A stretch of 64,000 nt of DNA from JAKPQE01 sp041397845 (GCA_041397845.1 JAWKVW010000010.1:59302-123301), one strand, 5' to 3'; positions 26,179 to 34,967 are shown, counted from the first letter of the stretch. Notes: a model not told the origin generated them from the letters alone. Program-made: numbers and translations.

Positions 26179-27738
26179 TCAGTAAAGCTCGAACCAGCTC
26201 TCGTCCCAGTGGGCGGCGTCGCCGGTATACCAGCCGGCCATGGTGTAGCGGGTGCTGGCGCGCACGGTGGTGACGCCATGGGCGTGTTCCGGTCCGCCGC
26301 GGAAGCAGAGCAGCAGGCCGGTCTTCGGACGGACCTTGATGCCGAGGGAGGGGGCGACGAACTCGCCGCCCTCGTAGTCGTCGTTCAGATAGACAATCGA
26401 GCCGAACTCGCGATAGGGCGCGATGTTGGCGCTGCCGTCGTCGTTGCAGTTGTCGGCATGGACGGACATGTTCATGCCCGGGGCCCAGCGGACGATGTGG
26501 GTGGTGTCGTTGTAGAGCGGCTCGCGGCGCTTGAAGAAGGCGTGGATGCGCTGGAGGATACGGGCGCGGGCGTCCTGGACGATGCGTTTGGCGAAGCGAT
26601 ATTCCGGCGGCAGGCGCTCGGGATAGATGACGCGATTGTCCCAGATCGAATCGACCCGCTCGCGGGCGATGCGGGTGATCGCCTGCTGGTTGGCCTGGAA
26701 GGTGTTCATCAGCGCGACGCATTCGTCGAACGGCAGGAAGTTTTCCTCATAGTGAACGTCGACGGAGGGATCGCTGCCGGCGAACCAGCGCATGTCGTTG
26801 CGGTTGACGATGTCGTCCGGCCGGTCGACGGGATGAACCTTTCCCTTCGGCACGGCGGGGGCCTTCGGGGCGTCCTGCGGGGCGGCAAAGCCGTGCACCG
26901 GGCAGCCGAAGACGGGGGCGGGGCGGTTCTCGGCGGCGCCGGTCGTTGCGGGCATTTCCTTCATGACAGGCTCGCTTGCGGCAAAGGTCGAGGCCGAGCC
27001 GTCGGCGCGGCGCAGCCCGGCGAGGCGGCGCTTGTTGATGTGAAAGCCGGGGGCGTGGCTGCCGTCGGGCAGATCGCCCTTGAAATAGAAGCGTTGCCAG
27101 GCCTCGTTGGCGACGGCCGGATCGCCGGCGGCCTTGCGCTCCTCCCAGGTGCGGCGGGTGTCGCGGAAGCTGTCGTGCCTGGCCTTCAGCTCCGGGTCGT
27201 CCTCGAGGCGGTACTCGACCAGCTCGACCTCGTCGACGGCCTTCAGCGGCACCGGCATGACGAAGCAGACCGGCTCGCCGGCCTCGAAGGTGACCGAGCC
27301 GGGGCGGGTCATCTTCCAGTTCATGGTGAAGGGGTAGGGCAGCCAGTCGGTCTCGACGAGGCCGGCAAGCGGGGCGATGCCGTCCTTGATGGAATTGGGG
27401 GCGCCGGAGGCCCAGATTGCCCAGCCGGGCTCGGTGTTGAAAATCCAGGAGAGATTGAAGGTGAGGATGCCGTAGGCAAAGTGCGAGGCGGCGAAATGCG
27501 AGAAATACGGCCGGTCGCAGAGCTGGACGAGCTTCAGGTCGTCCTGGCGCGGGCCGCCGGTCCAGCTCGCGGTGAAGCGATAGGGCGACAGGATCTCCCA
27601 GCCGGAGGTGTTGGCCATGGTGAGCGGCAGGCAGCGATAGGGATGGCGGCCGGAGACCTCGTCCATCCAGACGCGGGCCGGCTGTCCGGGACGAATCGCC
27701 GGGGCGTCGTCGCTCAGCCGGTAGCACTTGATCTTCAT
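26179..27738 (-). CDS. DUF6065 domain fused to a 2-oxoglutarate/Fe(II) prolyl-hydroxylase-like oxygenase
   Basis: A 519-residue two-domain protein. Residues about 1-230 resemble the uncharacterised DUF6065 family, with GWEILSPYRFTASWTGG, WIFNTEPGWAIWASGAPN and ETDWLPYPFTMNWKMTRPG. A linker rich in Ala and Pro (about 285-345) follows. Residues about 345-519 form a 2OG-Fe(II) oxygenase of the prolyl 4-hydroxylase type. Its iron ligands are H427 and D429 in MSVHADNCND and H487 in HAHGVTTVRASTRY; R497 is the likely 2OG-binding residue. All catalytic residues are kept, so the enzyme should be active. The substrate is unknown. It is divergent from a prolyl-tRNA deacylase gene and convergent with acs. 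No signal peptide is seen. Confidence 0.82.
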   Translation of the reverse strand: MKIKCYRLSDDAPAIRPGQPARVWMDEVSGRHPYRCLPLTMANTSGWEILSPYRFTASWTGGPRQDDLKLVQLCDRPYFSHFAASHFAYGILTFNLSWIFNTEPGWAIWASGAPNSIKDGIAPLAGLVETDWLPYPFTMNWKMTRPGSVTFEAGEPVCFVMPVPLKAVDEVELVEYRLEDDPELKARHDSFRDTRRTWEERKAAGDPAVANEAWQRFYFKGDLPDGSHAPGFHINKRRLAGLRRADGSASTFAASEPVMKEMPATTGAAENRPAPVFGCPVHGFAAPQDAPKAPAVPKGKVHPVDRPDDIVNRNDMRWFAGSDPSVDVHYEENFLPFDECVALMNTFQANQQAITRIARERVDSIWDNRVIYPERLPPEYRFAKRIVQDARARILQRIHAFFKRREPLYNDTTHIVRWAPGMNMSVHADNCNDDGSANIAPYREFGSIVYLNDDYEGGEFVAPSLGIKVRPKTGLLLCFRGGPEHAHGVTTVRASTRYTMAGWYTGDAAHWDESWFELY

Positions 27739-27829
27739 TGCAAAGCCCCTTGCCCGGGCGGGCGGGTTGCGGGACCGGCGGCGATCCGCTATCCCCGGTT
27801 TCCGTGTCCTATATCACCGACCGATAGCC

Positions 27830-28327
27830 GTGCCCGCAAGCCCCGACGACCTTTTCCGCTTCCTGGAGACCCTCGGCATCGCGACGACGACGGCCGAGCA
27901 TGAGGCGCTGTTCACGGTCGAGCAGTCGCAGGCGCTGCGTGGCGAAATCGCCGGGGCGCATTCGAAGAACCTGTTCCTCAAGGACAAGAAGGACCGGGTG
28001 TATCTCGTCGTCGCCGAGGAGGAGACGCCGATAGACCTGAAGCGGCTGCACGAGGCGATCGGTTCGGGGCGGCTGTCGTTCGGCAAGGCCGAGCTGATGA
28101 CGGAACTGCTCGGGGTGGTGCCCGGTTCGGTGACGCCGTTCGGGGTCATCAACGATACCGGCGGACGGGTGACGGTGGTGCTCGATGCGCGGCTGATGGC
28201 GCATGACCGACTGAATTTCCACCCGCTCGTCAACACGGCGACGACGACGATTGGTCGCAACGATCTGGTGCGCTTTCTCGAGGCAACGGGTCATCAACCC
28301 TTGCTGCGCGAGCTGCCGGCGCCCTGA
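27830..28327 (+). CDS. YbaK/ProXp-type aminoacyl-tRNA deacylase (prolyl-tRNA synthetase-associated domain)
   Basis: A 165-residue trans-editing protein of the YbaK/INS superfamily that hydrolyses mischarged tRNA-Pro. It has KNLFLKDKKDRVYLVVAEE with the key Lys, DLKRLHEAIGSGRLSFGKAE, GSVTPFGVINDT and VDTR-region remnants near FHPLVNTATTTI. The N-terminus MPASPDDLFRFLETLGI fits family members and starts at GTG 27830; the frame upstream to 27728 overlaps the divergent gene's start and is not conserved. Confidence 0.88.
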   Translation: MPASPDDLFRFLETLGIATTTAEHEALFTVEQSQALRGEIAGAHSKNLFLKDKKDRVYLVVAEEETPIDLKRLHEAIGSGRLSFGKAELMTELLGVVPGSVTPFGVINDTGGRVTVVLDARLMAHDRLNFHPLVNTATTTIGRNDLVRFLEATGHQPLLRELPAP

Positions 28328-28438
28328 CACGGGCCGTTTGCCTTTGTGATATACGAGTCCCATCTTATGAACCTGAATCGGCGCGCGGCCGGGCTCCGGC
28401 GGAGCGGGCGGCGGCGCGCGAAATAACGGGGAAGCTTC

Positions 28439-29353
28439 ATGGAAACGATTATCGGTGGATCTGGCGCGACGCCGGCCGGCAAGGGGGAAGCCGTCGTCGA
28501 CACCACGACCGCAACGTTCATGGCCGACGTCATCGACGCCTCGAAGGACCGGCCGGTGCTGGTCGACTTCTGGGCGGAGTGGTGCGGGCCGTGCCGGCAG
28601 CTCGCGCCGATGCTGGAGAAGGTGGTCGCGGCCAGCAAGGGCAAGGTCAAGCTGGTCAAGATGAACATCGACCACTATCCGGAAATCGCCGGCCAGCTCG
28701 GCATCCGTTCCATTCCGGCGGTCGTCGCCTTCAAGGGCGGCCAGCCGGTCGATGCCTTCATGGGCGCCGTGCCGGAGAGCAAGATCACGGCGTTCATCGA
28801 GAAGCTGGCCGGGCCGATGGGTCCGAGCGTTGCCGACCAGCTTCTGGAAGCGGCCGAAGCGGCGATGGAAGCAGGCGATTTCGGCTCGGCGGCCGAGGCT
28901 TTTGCGGCCATGCTGGCCGAGGACGGCACCGACGTCCGGGCGATCGCGGGTCTTGCCCGGTGCTACATCGAGACCGGCGACCTTGATCACGCCGAGCAGA
29001 CGCTGGCGATGGTGCCGATCAACAAGCAGAACGATCCGGCCGTGGCGAGCGCCAAGGCGAAGCTCGAACTTGCCCGCAATGCCGGCAATTTCGGCGACGC
29101 GCTGGAGCTCGAGGCGCGGCTCGAGAGCAATCCGGACGATCATCAGGCGCGGTTCGACCTTGCGCTGCTGCTGGCCGGGCATGGCAAGCGCGAGGCGGCG
29201 GTCGATGCGCTGATCGAGATCGTGCGGCGCGACCGGACGTGGAACGACGACGGCGCGCGCAAGCAGCTCGTTACTTTCTTCGACGCCTGGGGCGCGAAGG
29301 ATCCGCTGACAGCGGCCGGACGGCGCAAGCTGTCTTCGGTGCTGTTCCGCTAG
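28439..29353 (+). CDS. Thioredoxin-TPR protein, CnoX/YbbN-like
   Basis: A 304-residue cytoplasmic chaperone-type protein. The N-terminal thioredoxin domain (about 20-125) has the active site WAEWCGPCRQ, with C49 and C52, and IRSIPAVVAF with the cis-Pro. The C-terminus (about 130-304) has TPR-like helical repeats, for example LAEDGTDVRAIAGLARCYIE. It guards proteins against over-oxidation and hands clients to GroEL in relatives. In this version both redox cysteines are kept. The gene begins a short run with the Lon-substrate-domain protein 38 bases downstream. Confidence 0.9.
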   Translation: METIIGGSGATPAGKGEAVVDTTTATFMADVIDASKDRPVLVDFWAEWCGPCRQLAPMLEKVVAASKGKVKLVKMNIDHYPEIAGQLGIRSIPAVVAFKGGQPVDAFMGAVPESKITAFIEKLAGPMGPSVADQLLEAAEAAMEAGDFGSAAEAFAAMLAEDGTDVRAIAGLARCYIETGDLDHAEQTLAMVPINKQNDPAVASAKAKLELARNAGNFGDALELEARLESNPDDHQARFDLALLLAGHGKREAAVDALIEIVRRDRTWNDDGARKQLVTFFDAWGAKDPLTAAGRRKLSSVLFR

Positions 29354-29391
29354 GCCGGCGGCAAATCGCCGCCGCAGGAGGAGAACCCATC

Positions 29392-30090
29392 ATGGCCGCC
29401 ATTCGCAAATATCAGGGTCCGAAGGACCTGCCGCCGGTCATGCCTGTGTTCCCGCTGTCGGCGGCGCTGCTTCTGCCGCGCGGGCAGTTGCCGCTCAACA
29501 TCTTCGAGCCGCGATATCTCGCGATGTTGGACGATGTGCTCGGCGGCGACCGGATGATCGGCATGGTGCAGCCGGAAATCCGGCGGGGCGGAGTGCGGAA
29601 TGCCGAGGAAGTCGGCCTGCCGGATGCCCCGCGCCTTGCCAGGGTCGGCTGCGCCGGCCGGCTCACCTCGTTCACCGAGACGCAGGACGGGCGCTACCTC
29701 ATCACGCTCAACGGCGTCAGCCGGTTTCACATCGTCGAGGAGATCGAGACCGACAAGCCGTACCGGCTGTGCCGCATCGATGCCGAGCCGTTCAGCTCGG
29801 ACTTCGTGCCGGGCTTCGGCGAGGAGGCGGTCGACAGGGCGGCGCTGCTTGCGGCATTCCGGGCCTATCTCGACACGAACGACATGGACGCCGACTGGGA
29901 CAATGTCGCGCAGGTCTCGAACGAGGTGCTGGTCAATACGCTGTCGATGATGAGCCCTTACGGCCCGGCGGAAAAACAGGCGCTGCTCGAGGCGCCGGAC
30001 CTCGTCACGCGGGCCGAGACGCTGATTGCCGTCACCGAGATCGCGCTGGCGCGGGCCAATTCGAACGAGGACCCGTCCTCGCTGCAGTGA
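29392..30090 (+). CDS. Lon N-terminal/substrate-binding domain (LON-SB, YcaL-type) protein
   Basis: A 232-residue protein consisting of the Lon-type substrate-binding (PUA-like) domain without the protease or ATPase part. It has MPVFPLSAALLLPRGQLPLN, IFEPRYLAMLDDVL, the GRLTSFTETQDGRYLITLNG strand and a helical C-terminus (EVLVNTLSMMSPYGPAEKQA). The role is unknown; it probably binds peptides. ATG 29392 follows GGAGGAGAA. Its neighbours on both sides are the CnoX-like and Trm112 genes, an arrangement common in alphaproteobacteria. Confidence 0.88.
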   Translation: MAAIRKYQGPKDLPPVMPVFPLSAALLLPRGQLPLNIFEPRYLAMLDDVLGGDRMIGMVQPEIRRGGVRNAEEVGLPDAPRLARVGCAGRLTSFTETQDGRYLITLNGVSRFHIVEEIETDKPYRLCRIDAEPFSSDFVPGFGEEAVDRAALLAAFRAYLDTNDMDADWDNVAQVSNEVLVNTLSMMSPYGPAEKQALLEAPDLVTRAETLIAVTEIALARANSNEDPSSLQ

Positions 30091-30114
30091 TTTGAGATTA
30101 TTGGGAAAAAAGAC

Positions 30115-30318
30115 GTGACCGAAGATACCGCAACGCGCCGGGCCGGCGAAATCGACCGCAAGCTGCTCGAAATCCTCGTCTGTCCGGTGACGAAGACGAC
30201 GCTCGAATATGACCGGGAGGCGCAGGAGCTGATCAGCCGGGCGGCAAAGCTCGCCTATCCGATCCGCGACGGCATCCCGATCATGCTGGCCGAGGAAGCG
30301 CGGCCGCTCGACGCGTAG
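30115..30318 (+). CDS. Trm112 family protein
   Basis: A 67-residue zinc-ribbon-like protein. KLLEILVCPVTKTTLEYD, then AKLAYPIRDGIPIMLAEEAR, is the Trm112/YcaR pattern. Relatives activate methyltransferases; the bacterial partner is not known. The C-P-x-T core keeps only one Cys, which is normal for the bacterial group. The start is GTG 30115, preceded by a purine-rich GGGAAAAAAG stretch. It is the last gene of the cnoX-LON-SB-trm112 run. Confidence 0.9.
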   Translation: MTEDTATRRAGEIDRKLLEILVCPVTKTTLEYDREAQELISRAAKLAYPIRDGIPIMLAEEARPLDA

Positions 30319-30389
30319 CGGCCGCTCGCGTACTGCTCCCCGAGCGGCGTATCGTAGCGGCGCCCGGCCCGGATGGCCTGCCGCCCGAA

Positions 30390-30809
30390 TCAGGATTCTT
30401 CACGCTGCGATGCTTCGGCGTCGAGCCGGGCAAAGACGGTCTTTGCCGCGGCAAGTCCGTTGAGGGCGGCGGGGAAGCCGGCATAAACCGCCATCTGCAT
30501 CAGGATTTCGACGATTTCCTCGCGCGTGAGGCCGACATTGAGGCCGGCATTGATGTGGACCTCGAGTTGCGGGCGGGCGTTGCCCAATGCCGCGAGGGCG
30601 GCAATGGTGGCGATTTCGCGATCCCGCAGGCCGAGGCCGGGGCGCGAATAGATGTCGCCGAACGGGAATTCGAAAAGATAGGTGGCGAAATCCGGGGCGA
30701 TGTCGGCGAGCGAATCAATCACCGCCTGACCGGCCTTGCCGTCGATGGCGGCAAGGGCCTGCCTTCCTCTGGCGAGACGGGTGTCATTCGAAACTGGCGC
30801 TGGTGTCAT
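30390..30809 (-). CDS. Carboxymuconolactone decarboxylase (AhpD-like) family protein
   Basis: A 139-residue all-helical protein of the CMD family. It has DFATYLFEFPFGDIYSRPGL, then LRDREIATIAALAALGNARP, LEVHINAGLNVGLTREEIVE and ILMQMAVYAGFPAALNGLAA. The AhpD redox pair CxxC is absent, so a decarboxylase or other lactone-type role is more likely than peroxidase reduction. Only 5 bases separate it from the end of the upstream merR gene, so both are transcribed from the MerR-controlled promoter. Confidence 0.88.
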   Translation of the reverse strand: MTPAPVSNDTRLARGRQALAAIDGKAGQAVIDSLADIAPDFATYLFEFPFGDIYSRPGLGLRDREIATIAALAALGNARPQLEVHINAGLNVGLTREEIVEILMQMAVYAGFPAALNGLAAAKTVFARLDAEASQREES

Positions 30810-30814
30810 GCCGT

Positions 30815-31174
30815 TCAGTCCTTCGATTGGTTCGGTTCATAGCTGGCGATCTTTTTGTCGAGGACGGTCACGGCGGCCTGACGCGCGGCGATATCGGCCA
30901 TAACCCTGTCACGATGCGCGACGAGAAGGGCCTGGCGGTCGCGTTCGGTGCCGGGACCATCGGCCCGCAGCCTTGCGTAACGCAGCATGTCGGCGATCGG
31001 CATTCCCGTCGTCTTCAGGCGGCCGATGAAGTCGATCCAGACCAGCACGGAATCGTCGTAGTCACGCTGCCCGGAGGCATCCCGGCCGGCATAGGGCAAA
31101 AGGCCGATCCGTTCGTAATAGCGAATGGTGTGGGCGCTGAGGCCCGACCGTTTCGACAGCTTTCCGATCTTCAT
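30815..31174 (-). CDS. MerR-family transcriptional regulator
   Basis: A 119-residue regulator. The winged-helix DNA-binding part is KIGKLSKRSGLSAHTIRYYE followed by RIGLLPYAGRD and GQRDYDDSVLVWIDFIGRLK. A long helix for dimerisation ends with AAVTVLDKKIASYE. No Cys-based metal site is visible, so the inducer is probably an organic molecule or stress, as in the short MerR members controlling oxidoreductases. It precedes the CMD gene and likely controls its own promoter. Confidence 0.92.
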   Translation of the reverse strand: MKIGKLSKRSGLSAHTIRYYERIGLLPYAGRDASGQRDYDDSVLVWIDFIGRLKTTGMPIADMLRYARLRADGPGTERDRQALLVAHRDRVMADIAARQAAVTVLDKKIASYEPNQSKD

Positions 31175-31202
31175 GCGACCCTCGTCTACCTCGACGCGTC
31201 AA

Positions 31203-31233
31203 AGCCTAGCGCTTCGAGTAAACTCCAAGTCAA
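31203..31233 (-). promoter_or_regulatory. MerR-type promoter with 19-bp spacer and embedded operator
   Basis: On the minus strand -35 TTGACT (31228-31233) and -10 TAGGCT (31203-31208) are separated by 19 bases, the stretched spacing that MerR proteins correct by DNA distortion. Inside lies the near-perfect palindrome CTTGGAGTTTACTCGAAG. It drives merR and the CMD gene. Confidence 0.85.
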
Positions 31234-31360
31234 GAACCCTTTCCCGGGTTCGGGAGGGGGGCAAGCACGTGCCATCGACCGGCGGGCAGCCGGGTTCGAC
31301 CGGTCGCCGCGTCAGGATTGTCGTGAACGGAAAATGATACTGCTGCGCCGGACGTGCGCT

Positions 31361-32605
31361 TCAGAGCGCTTCGCCCCTGAGCAGGCGCGGCAGGTCGCCG
31401 TTGATGCCGGCGGCTTCCTCGATGAAGAAGCGCTTCAGTGCCGGGACGCGGTCGACGAGGCCGAGGCCGACGTCGCGGACGATGCGCAGGAAGTCGTTGT
31501 CGTTCGAGAACAGCCGGTTGATGACGTCGGTGACGGCGCCCATCTGCACGGTGTCGAAGCGGCGCCAGCGCTCGTAACGCTCCAGAACAGCAAGCGAGCC
31601 GGGGTCGAGGCCGATGCGGCGGGCATCGACGATCACCTCGGCGAGCGCGGCGACATCACGGAAGCCCATGTTGAGACCCTGCCCGGCGATCGGGTGGATG
31701 CCGTGGGCGGCGTCGCCGGCAAGGGCGAAGCGCGATTTCACGAAGCTTCTGGCGATCTGCAGGCGCAGCGGAAAGGCATGGCGCGGGCCGGTTGCCTCGA
31801 GCGTGCCGAGATGGTGGCCGAAGCGGCGCTCCAGTTCGAGGCGGAAGGTGAGGTCGTCGCCCTCGACGAGGCGGCGGGCCCGGTCATGCGGCTCGGTCCA
31901 GACGAGCGACGAGCGGTTGCCGGTCAACGGCAGGATGGCGAACGGACCGGCGGGCAGGAAATGCTCCTCGGCGCGGCCGTTGTGCGGCCGCTCGTGGGCG
32001 ACGGTGACGACAATGCCGGACTGGCCATAATCCCAGCCGACGGTGCGGATGCCGGCAAGATCACGCAGCTTCGAGCGCACGCCATCGGCGGCAACGAGCA
32101 GCGCGGAAGAGAGAGTGTGGCCGGAGCCGAGGGTGATCGTCACATCGTCGGCGCCGATATCGAATCCGGTCACGGTTTCCGGGGCGAGGAAGTCGACGCC
32201 GGCGGCGATGGCCCGGTCGCGCAGCGATTTCACCATGACGGCGTTCGGCACCATGTAGGCGAAGGGCTGGCCGGGCTCGACCTCACCGGCGAAGGTGAGG
32301 AAAACCGGCCGGGCGACATCGCTGGTGCGCGAATCGGTGATCACCATGTCGAGGATCGGCTGGGCCTCGGGCTCGATCTCATGCCAGACGCCGAGCTGGC
32401 CGAGCATGCTGGCGGCGGCGGAGGCGATCGCCGAGGCGCGCGGATCGCGGTCGGCAACGGCGACCGGGCGGGCGTCGACGACGGCAATCCGGCAGGCGGG
32501 GTCGGCATCGCGGATCGACAGGGCAAGGGCAAGGCCGACATAATTACCGCCGGCAACGACAATGTCGTAGCGCTCGCCCGTGGTGTTGCTCTCGTCTGCG
32601 GACAT
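31361..32605 (-). CDS. UbiH/UbiF-family FAD-dependent monooxygenase
   Basis: A 414-residue flavoprotein hydroxylase of ubiquinone biosynthesis. It has the FAD Rossmann motif YDIVVAGGNYVGLALALSI, the NAD(P)H/FAD loop LLVAADGVRSKLRDLAGI, and RFALAGDAAHGIHPIAGQG with NMGFRDVAALAE after it. Start ATG 32605 (MSADESNT) is preferred over 32668. Which ring position it hydroxylates (UbiH, UbiF or UbiL-type) cannot be told. It is divergent from tesB; this ubiH-like/tesB pairing is common in Rhizobiales. Confidence 0.88.
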   Translation of the reverse strand: MSADESNTTGERYDIVVAGGNYVGLALALSIRDADPACRIAVVDARPVAVADRDPRASAIASAAASMLGQLGVWHEIEPEAQPILDMVITDSRTSDVARPVFLTFAGEVEPGQPFAYMVPNAVMVKSLRDRAIAAGVDFLAPETVTGFDIGADDVTITLGSGHTLSSALLVAADGVRSKLRDLAGIRTVGWDYGQSGIVVTVAHERPHNGRAEEHFLPAGPFAILPLTGNRSSLVWTEPHDRARRLVEGDDLTFRLELERRFGHHLGTLEATGPRHAFPLRLQIARSFVKSRFALAGDAAHGIHPIAGQGLNMGFRDVAALAEVIVDARRIGLDPGSLAVLERYERWRRFDTVQMGAVTDVINRLFSNDNDFLRIVRDVGLGLVDRVPALKRFFIEEAAGINGDLPRLLRGEAL

Positions 32606-32746
32606 GGCTCCACTCCGATCCTGCTTGACTTCCGTCGGGGTGCCTGTTGCAAAAAGGGCCGACGACACTCTCCCGCCGCCGCCGGGGCGATTGCACCGGC
32701 GATGCGCGGGCGGGTTTACGGCCCTTTATAGGAAAGTTCGCGACCG

Positions 32747-33607
32747 ATGTCCTCAGCCGTCGAAAACCTCCTTGAAATCCTCGACCTGGAACGCCTCGAG
32801 CACAATCTCTATCGCGGCAACAGCCCGCAGGTCGGCTGGCAGCGGGTGTTCGGCGGGCAGGTCATCGGCCAGGCGCTGGTGGCGGCGGCGCGGACCGTCG
32901 AGGGTCGGGAAATCCATTCGCTGCACGGCTATTTCCTGCGGCCGGGCGATCCCAAGGTGCCGATCATCTACGAGGTAGACCGGATCCGCGACGGCAAGAG
33001 CTTCACCACGCGCCGTGTGGTCGGCATCCAGCACGGCCAGGCGATTTTCTCGATGGGCGCTTCCTTCCAGATTCCGGAGGAAGGCCTCGAGCACCAGTTC
33101 GAGATGCCGGACGTGCCCGGTCCGGAGACGCTGCCGAGCGAGGCCGACATCAAGAAGATGTTCATGCACATGGTGCCCGAGCAGGTGCGGCGCTACTGGG
33201 AGCGCGAGCGGCCGATTGAATTCCGGCCGATCGATCTTCTGCAGCGCTATTCCAGCCGGGAGAAGCGGCCGCCCTACCAGAATGTCTGGTTCAAGGCGAC
33301 CGGGCCGCTGCCGGACGATCCGCGGGTGCACCAGTGCGTGCTCGCCTATGCTTCCGACATGACGCTGCTCGACACATCGCTCATTGCCCATGGCCGGACG
33401 GTGTTCGACAAGGACATGCAGCTTGCCAGCCTCGATCACGCGCTCTGGTATTATCGGCCGTTCCGGGCCGACGAGTGGCTGCTCTATGTCCAGGACAGCC
33501 CGATCTCGGGCGGGGCGCGCTCGTTCAACCGCGGCAGCATCTTCACGCGGGACGGCAAGCTCGTGGCAACGGTGGCGCAGGAAGGCCTGATCCGCGAACG
33601 GCCCTGA
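32747..33607 (+). CDS. tesB: Acyl-CoA thioesterase II
   Basis: A 286-residue double-hotdog thioesterase that hydrolyses medium- and long-chain acyl-CoAs. Signatures are VFGGQVIGQALVAAARTV, HSLHGYFLRPGDPKVPI, YEVDRIRDGKSFTTRRVVG, the catalytic Asp region LAYASDMTLLDTSLIAHG, SLDHALWYYRPFRADEWLLY, and the C-terminal SRGS-like SFNRGSIFTRDGKLVATVAQ with the Gln of the triad. Length is typical. In many Rhizobiales glnK-amtB lies just beyond tesB; here an EamA exporter gene follows. Confidence 0.94.
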   Translation: MSSAVENLLEILDLERLEHNLYRGNSPQVGWQRVFGGQVIGQALVAAARTVEGREIHSLHGYFLRPGDPKVPIIYEVDRIRDGKSFTTRRVVGIQHGQAIFSMGASFQIPEEGLEHQFEMPDVPGPETLPSEADIKKMFMHMVPEQVRRYWERERPIEFRPIDLLQRYSSREKRPPYQNVWFKATGPLPDDPRVHQCVLAYASDMTLLDTSLIAHGRTVFDKDMQLASLDHALWYYRPFRADEWLLYVQDSPISGGARSFNRGSIFTRDGKLVATVAQEGLIRERP

Positions 33608-33689
33608 CGGCGCCCAATTCCGTCCCCGACCATCCCCAGTCCGGCGGCCCGGCGGCCGCTGCCCGCCGCTCCCATCCAGGTCTTGCCCC

Positions 33690-34619
33690 ATGCAGGCACC
33701 CTCGCGCACGACCGCCACGCTCATCGGCATCACGGCGGTGCCGATCTGGTCGACGCTTGCGGTACTTGCCGCGGTCGCCGGCAAGATCCCGCCGTTCCAG
33801 CTCAATGCCATGGCATTTCTCATCGCCGGGCTGATCGGTGCAGCGAGCTGGCTGCGACGGCCACATGCGGCGCGGGCGCTCATCCAGCCGCTGGCGGCCT
33901 GGGCAACGGGGATTGCCGGGCTTTTCGGCTATCATTTCCTCTATTTCACGGCTCTGCAGGGGGCGCCGCCGATCCCGGCGAGCCTCATCAACTATCTCTG
34001 GCCGCTGCTCATCGTCGTGTTCTCGGCGCTGCTGCCGGGCGAGCGGCTCGGCTGGCATCACATGGTCGGCGCTGCCATGGGGCTTGCCGGCACGGTGGTC
34101 GTCGTCACCGGCGGCGGCGGTGTCGCGATCGCGCCGGAACATGTGCCGGGCTATCTCGCAGCGCTCGGGGCGGCGCTGTTCTGGTCGGTCTATTCGGTGC
34201 TCTCGCGCAAGCATGCGGCGGTGCCGACCGATGCGGTGACGGGCTTTTGCCTTGCAACGGCAGTTCTCAGCGCGGTCTGCCATCTTGCGCTTGAGGAGAC
34301 GGTCTGGCCGGCAGGCTGGCAGCAATGGGCGGCGGTGGTCGGCCTCGGCCTCGGGCCGGTCGGCGGCGCCTTCTATTTCTGGGACTACGGGCTGAAGCGC
34401 GGCGACATCCAGGTGATGGGCGTCTCGGCCTATGGGGCGCCGCTGCTGTCGACGCTGCTGCTCATCCTCTTTGGCTATGGCGCGTTCACGCTGCCGGTCG
34501 CGGCGGCGGCGCTGCTCATTACCGGCGGTGCGGTGATCGCGGCGAAAGACATGCTGTTCCGCCGGCGGCGGCGCGGCGATTTGCAGGCGCCGATTCCCGA
34601 GCCGCGGTCCGAGCTCTAG
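33690..34619 (+). CDS. EamA/DMT-family transporter, YddG-like exporter
   Basis: A 309-residue inner-membrane protein with ten predicted spans in two EamA repeats. It has TLIGITAVPIWSTLAVLAA, FLYFTALQGAPPIPASLINY, LWPLLIVVFSALLPGERLG, AALFWSVYSVLSRK and YFWDYGLKRGDIQVMGVSAY, a pattern like the aromatic amino acid exporter YddG. The cargo is not proven. The final 25 residues are a basic/acidic tail. It lies 82 bases after tesB on the same strand. Confidence 0.87.
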   Translation: MQAPSRTTATLIGITAVPIWSTLAVLAAVAGKIPPFQLNAMAFLIAGLIGAASWLRRPHAARALIQPLAAWATGIAGLFGYHFLYFTALQGAPPIPASLINYLWPLLIVVFSALLPGERLGWHHMVGAAMGLAGTVVVVTGGGGVAIAPEHVPGYLAALGAALFWSVYSVLSRKHAAVPTDAVTGFCLATAVLSAVCHLALEETVWPAGWQQWAAVVGLGLGPVGGAFYFWDYGLKRGDIQVMGVSAYGAPLLSTLLLILFGYGAFTLPVAAAALLITGGAVIAAKDMLFRRRRRGDLQAPIPEPRSEL

Positions 34620-34699
34620 CTCGAAGCGGCAAGACGCCCAGGAGAATCTGGCGAGGGGGAATGCTCGAGCCGGCGATGTCCCGCCTCGTTCCAGCGGTC

Positions 34700-34790
34700 G
34701 CATCACCCTCACCCAGCCTTCGCTAACGCCTTGACGTTCCGTCAAAGCGAAGCTCCGGCATCCCTCTCCCTGAAGGGCGAGGGATGGGAC
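34700..34790. repeat. Intergenic hairpin repeat after the EamA gene
   Basis: Two imperfect hairpins stand side by side: CTTCGCT...TTGACG-TTC-CGTCAA-AGCGAAG (about 34719-34752) and ATCCCTC...GAGGGAT (about 34760-34782, CCCTGAAGGG-like core). Together with CCCTCACCC at about 34707 this resembles palindromic intergenic repeats of Rhizobiales. No gene is seen in 34620-35047. Confidence 0.55.
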
Positions 34791-34967
34791 TGCGGTCGCT
34801 GGCGACGCCTTGCCATGGTTTCGATGGTTCGAGCCAGCTTGAGAAGTGCCTGTCTGGAGAGAGACCCGGCGGGAAGAACTCGATTGCGAAGTACCCGGCT
34901 GCCAGGGATCCTGCAGCGCCTCGCCCCGGCGGGGAGAGCGGCAGTCTTGAGCCCAGCCGCTTTTCAT

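Noticed and set aside
31361..32605. A separate kynurenine- or salicylate-type hydroxylase
   Set aside because: The motif spacing and the tesB neighbour fit the UbiH/F group better, though the exact hydroxylation position stays open.
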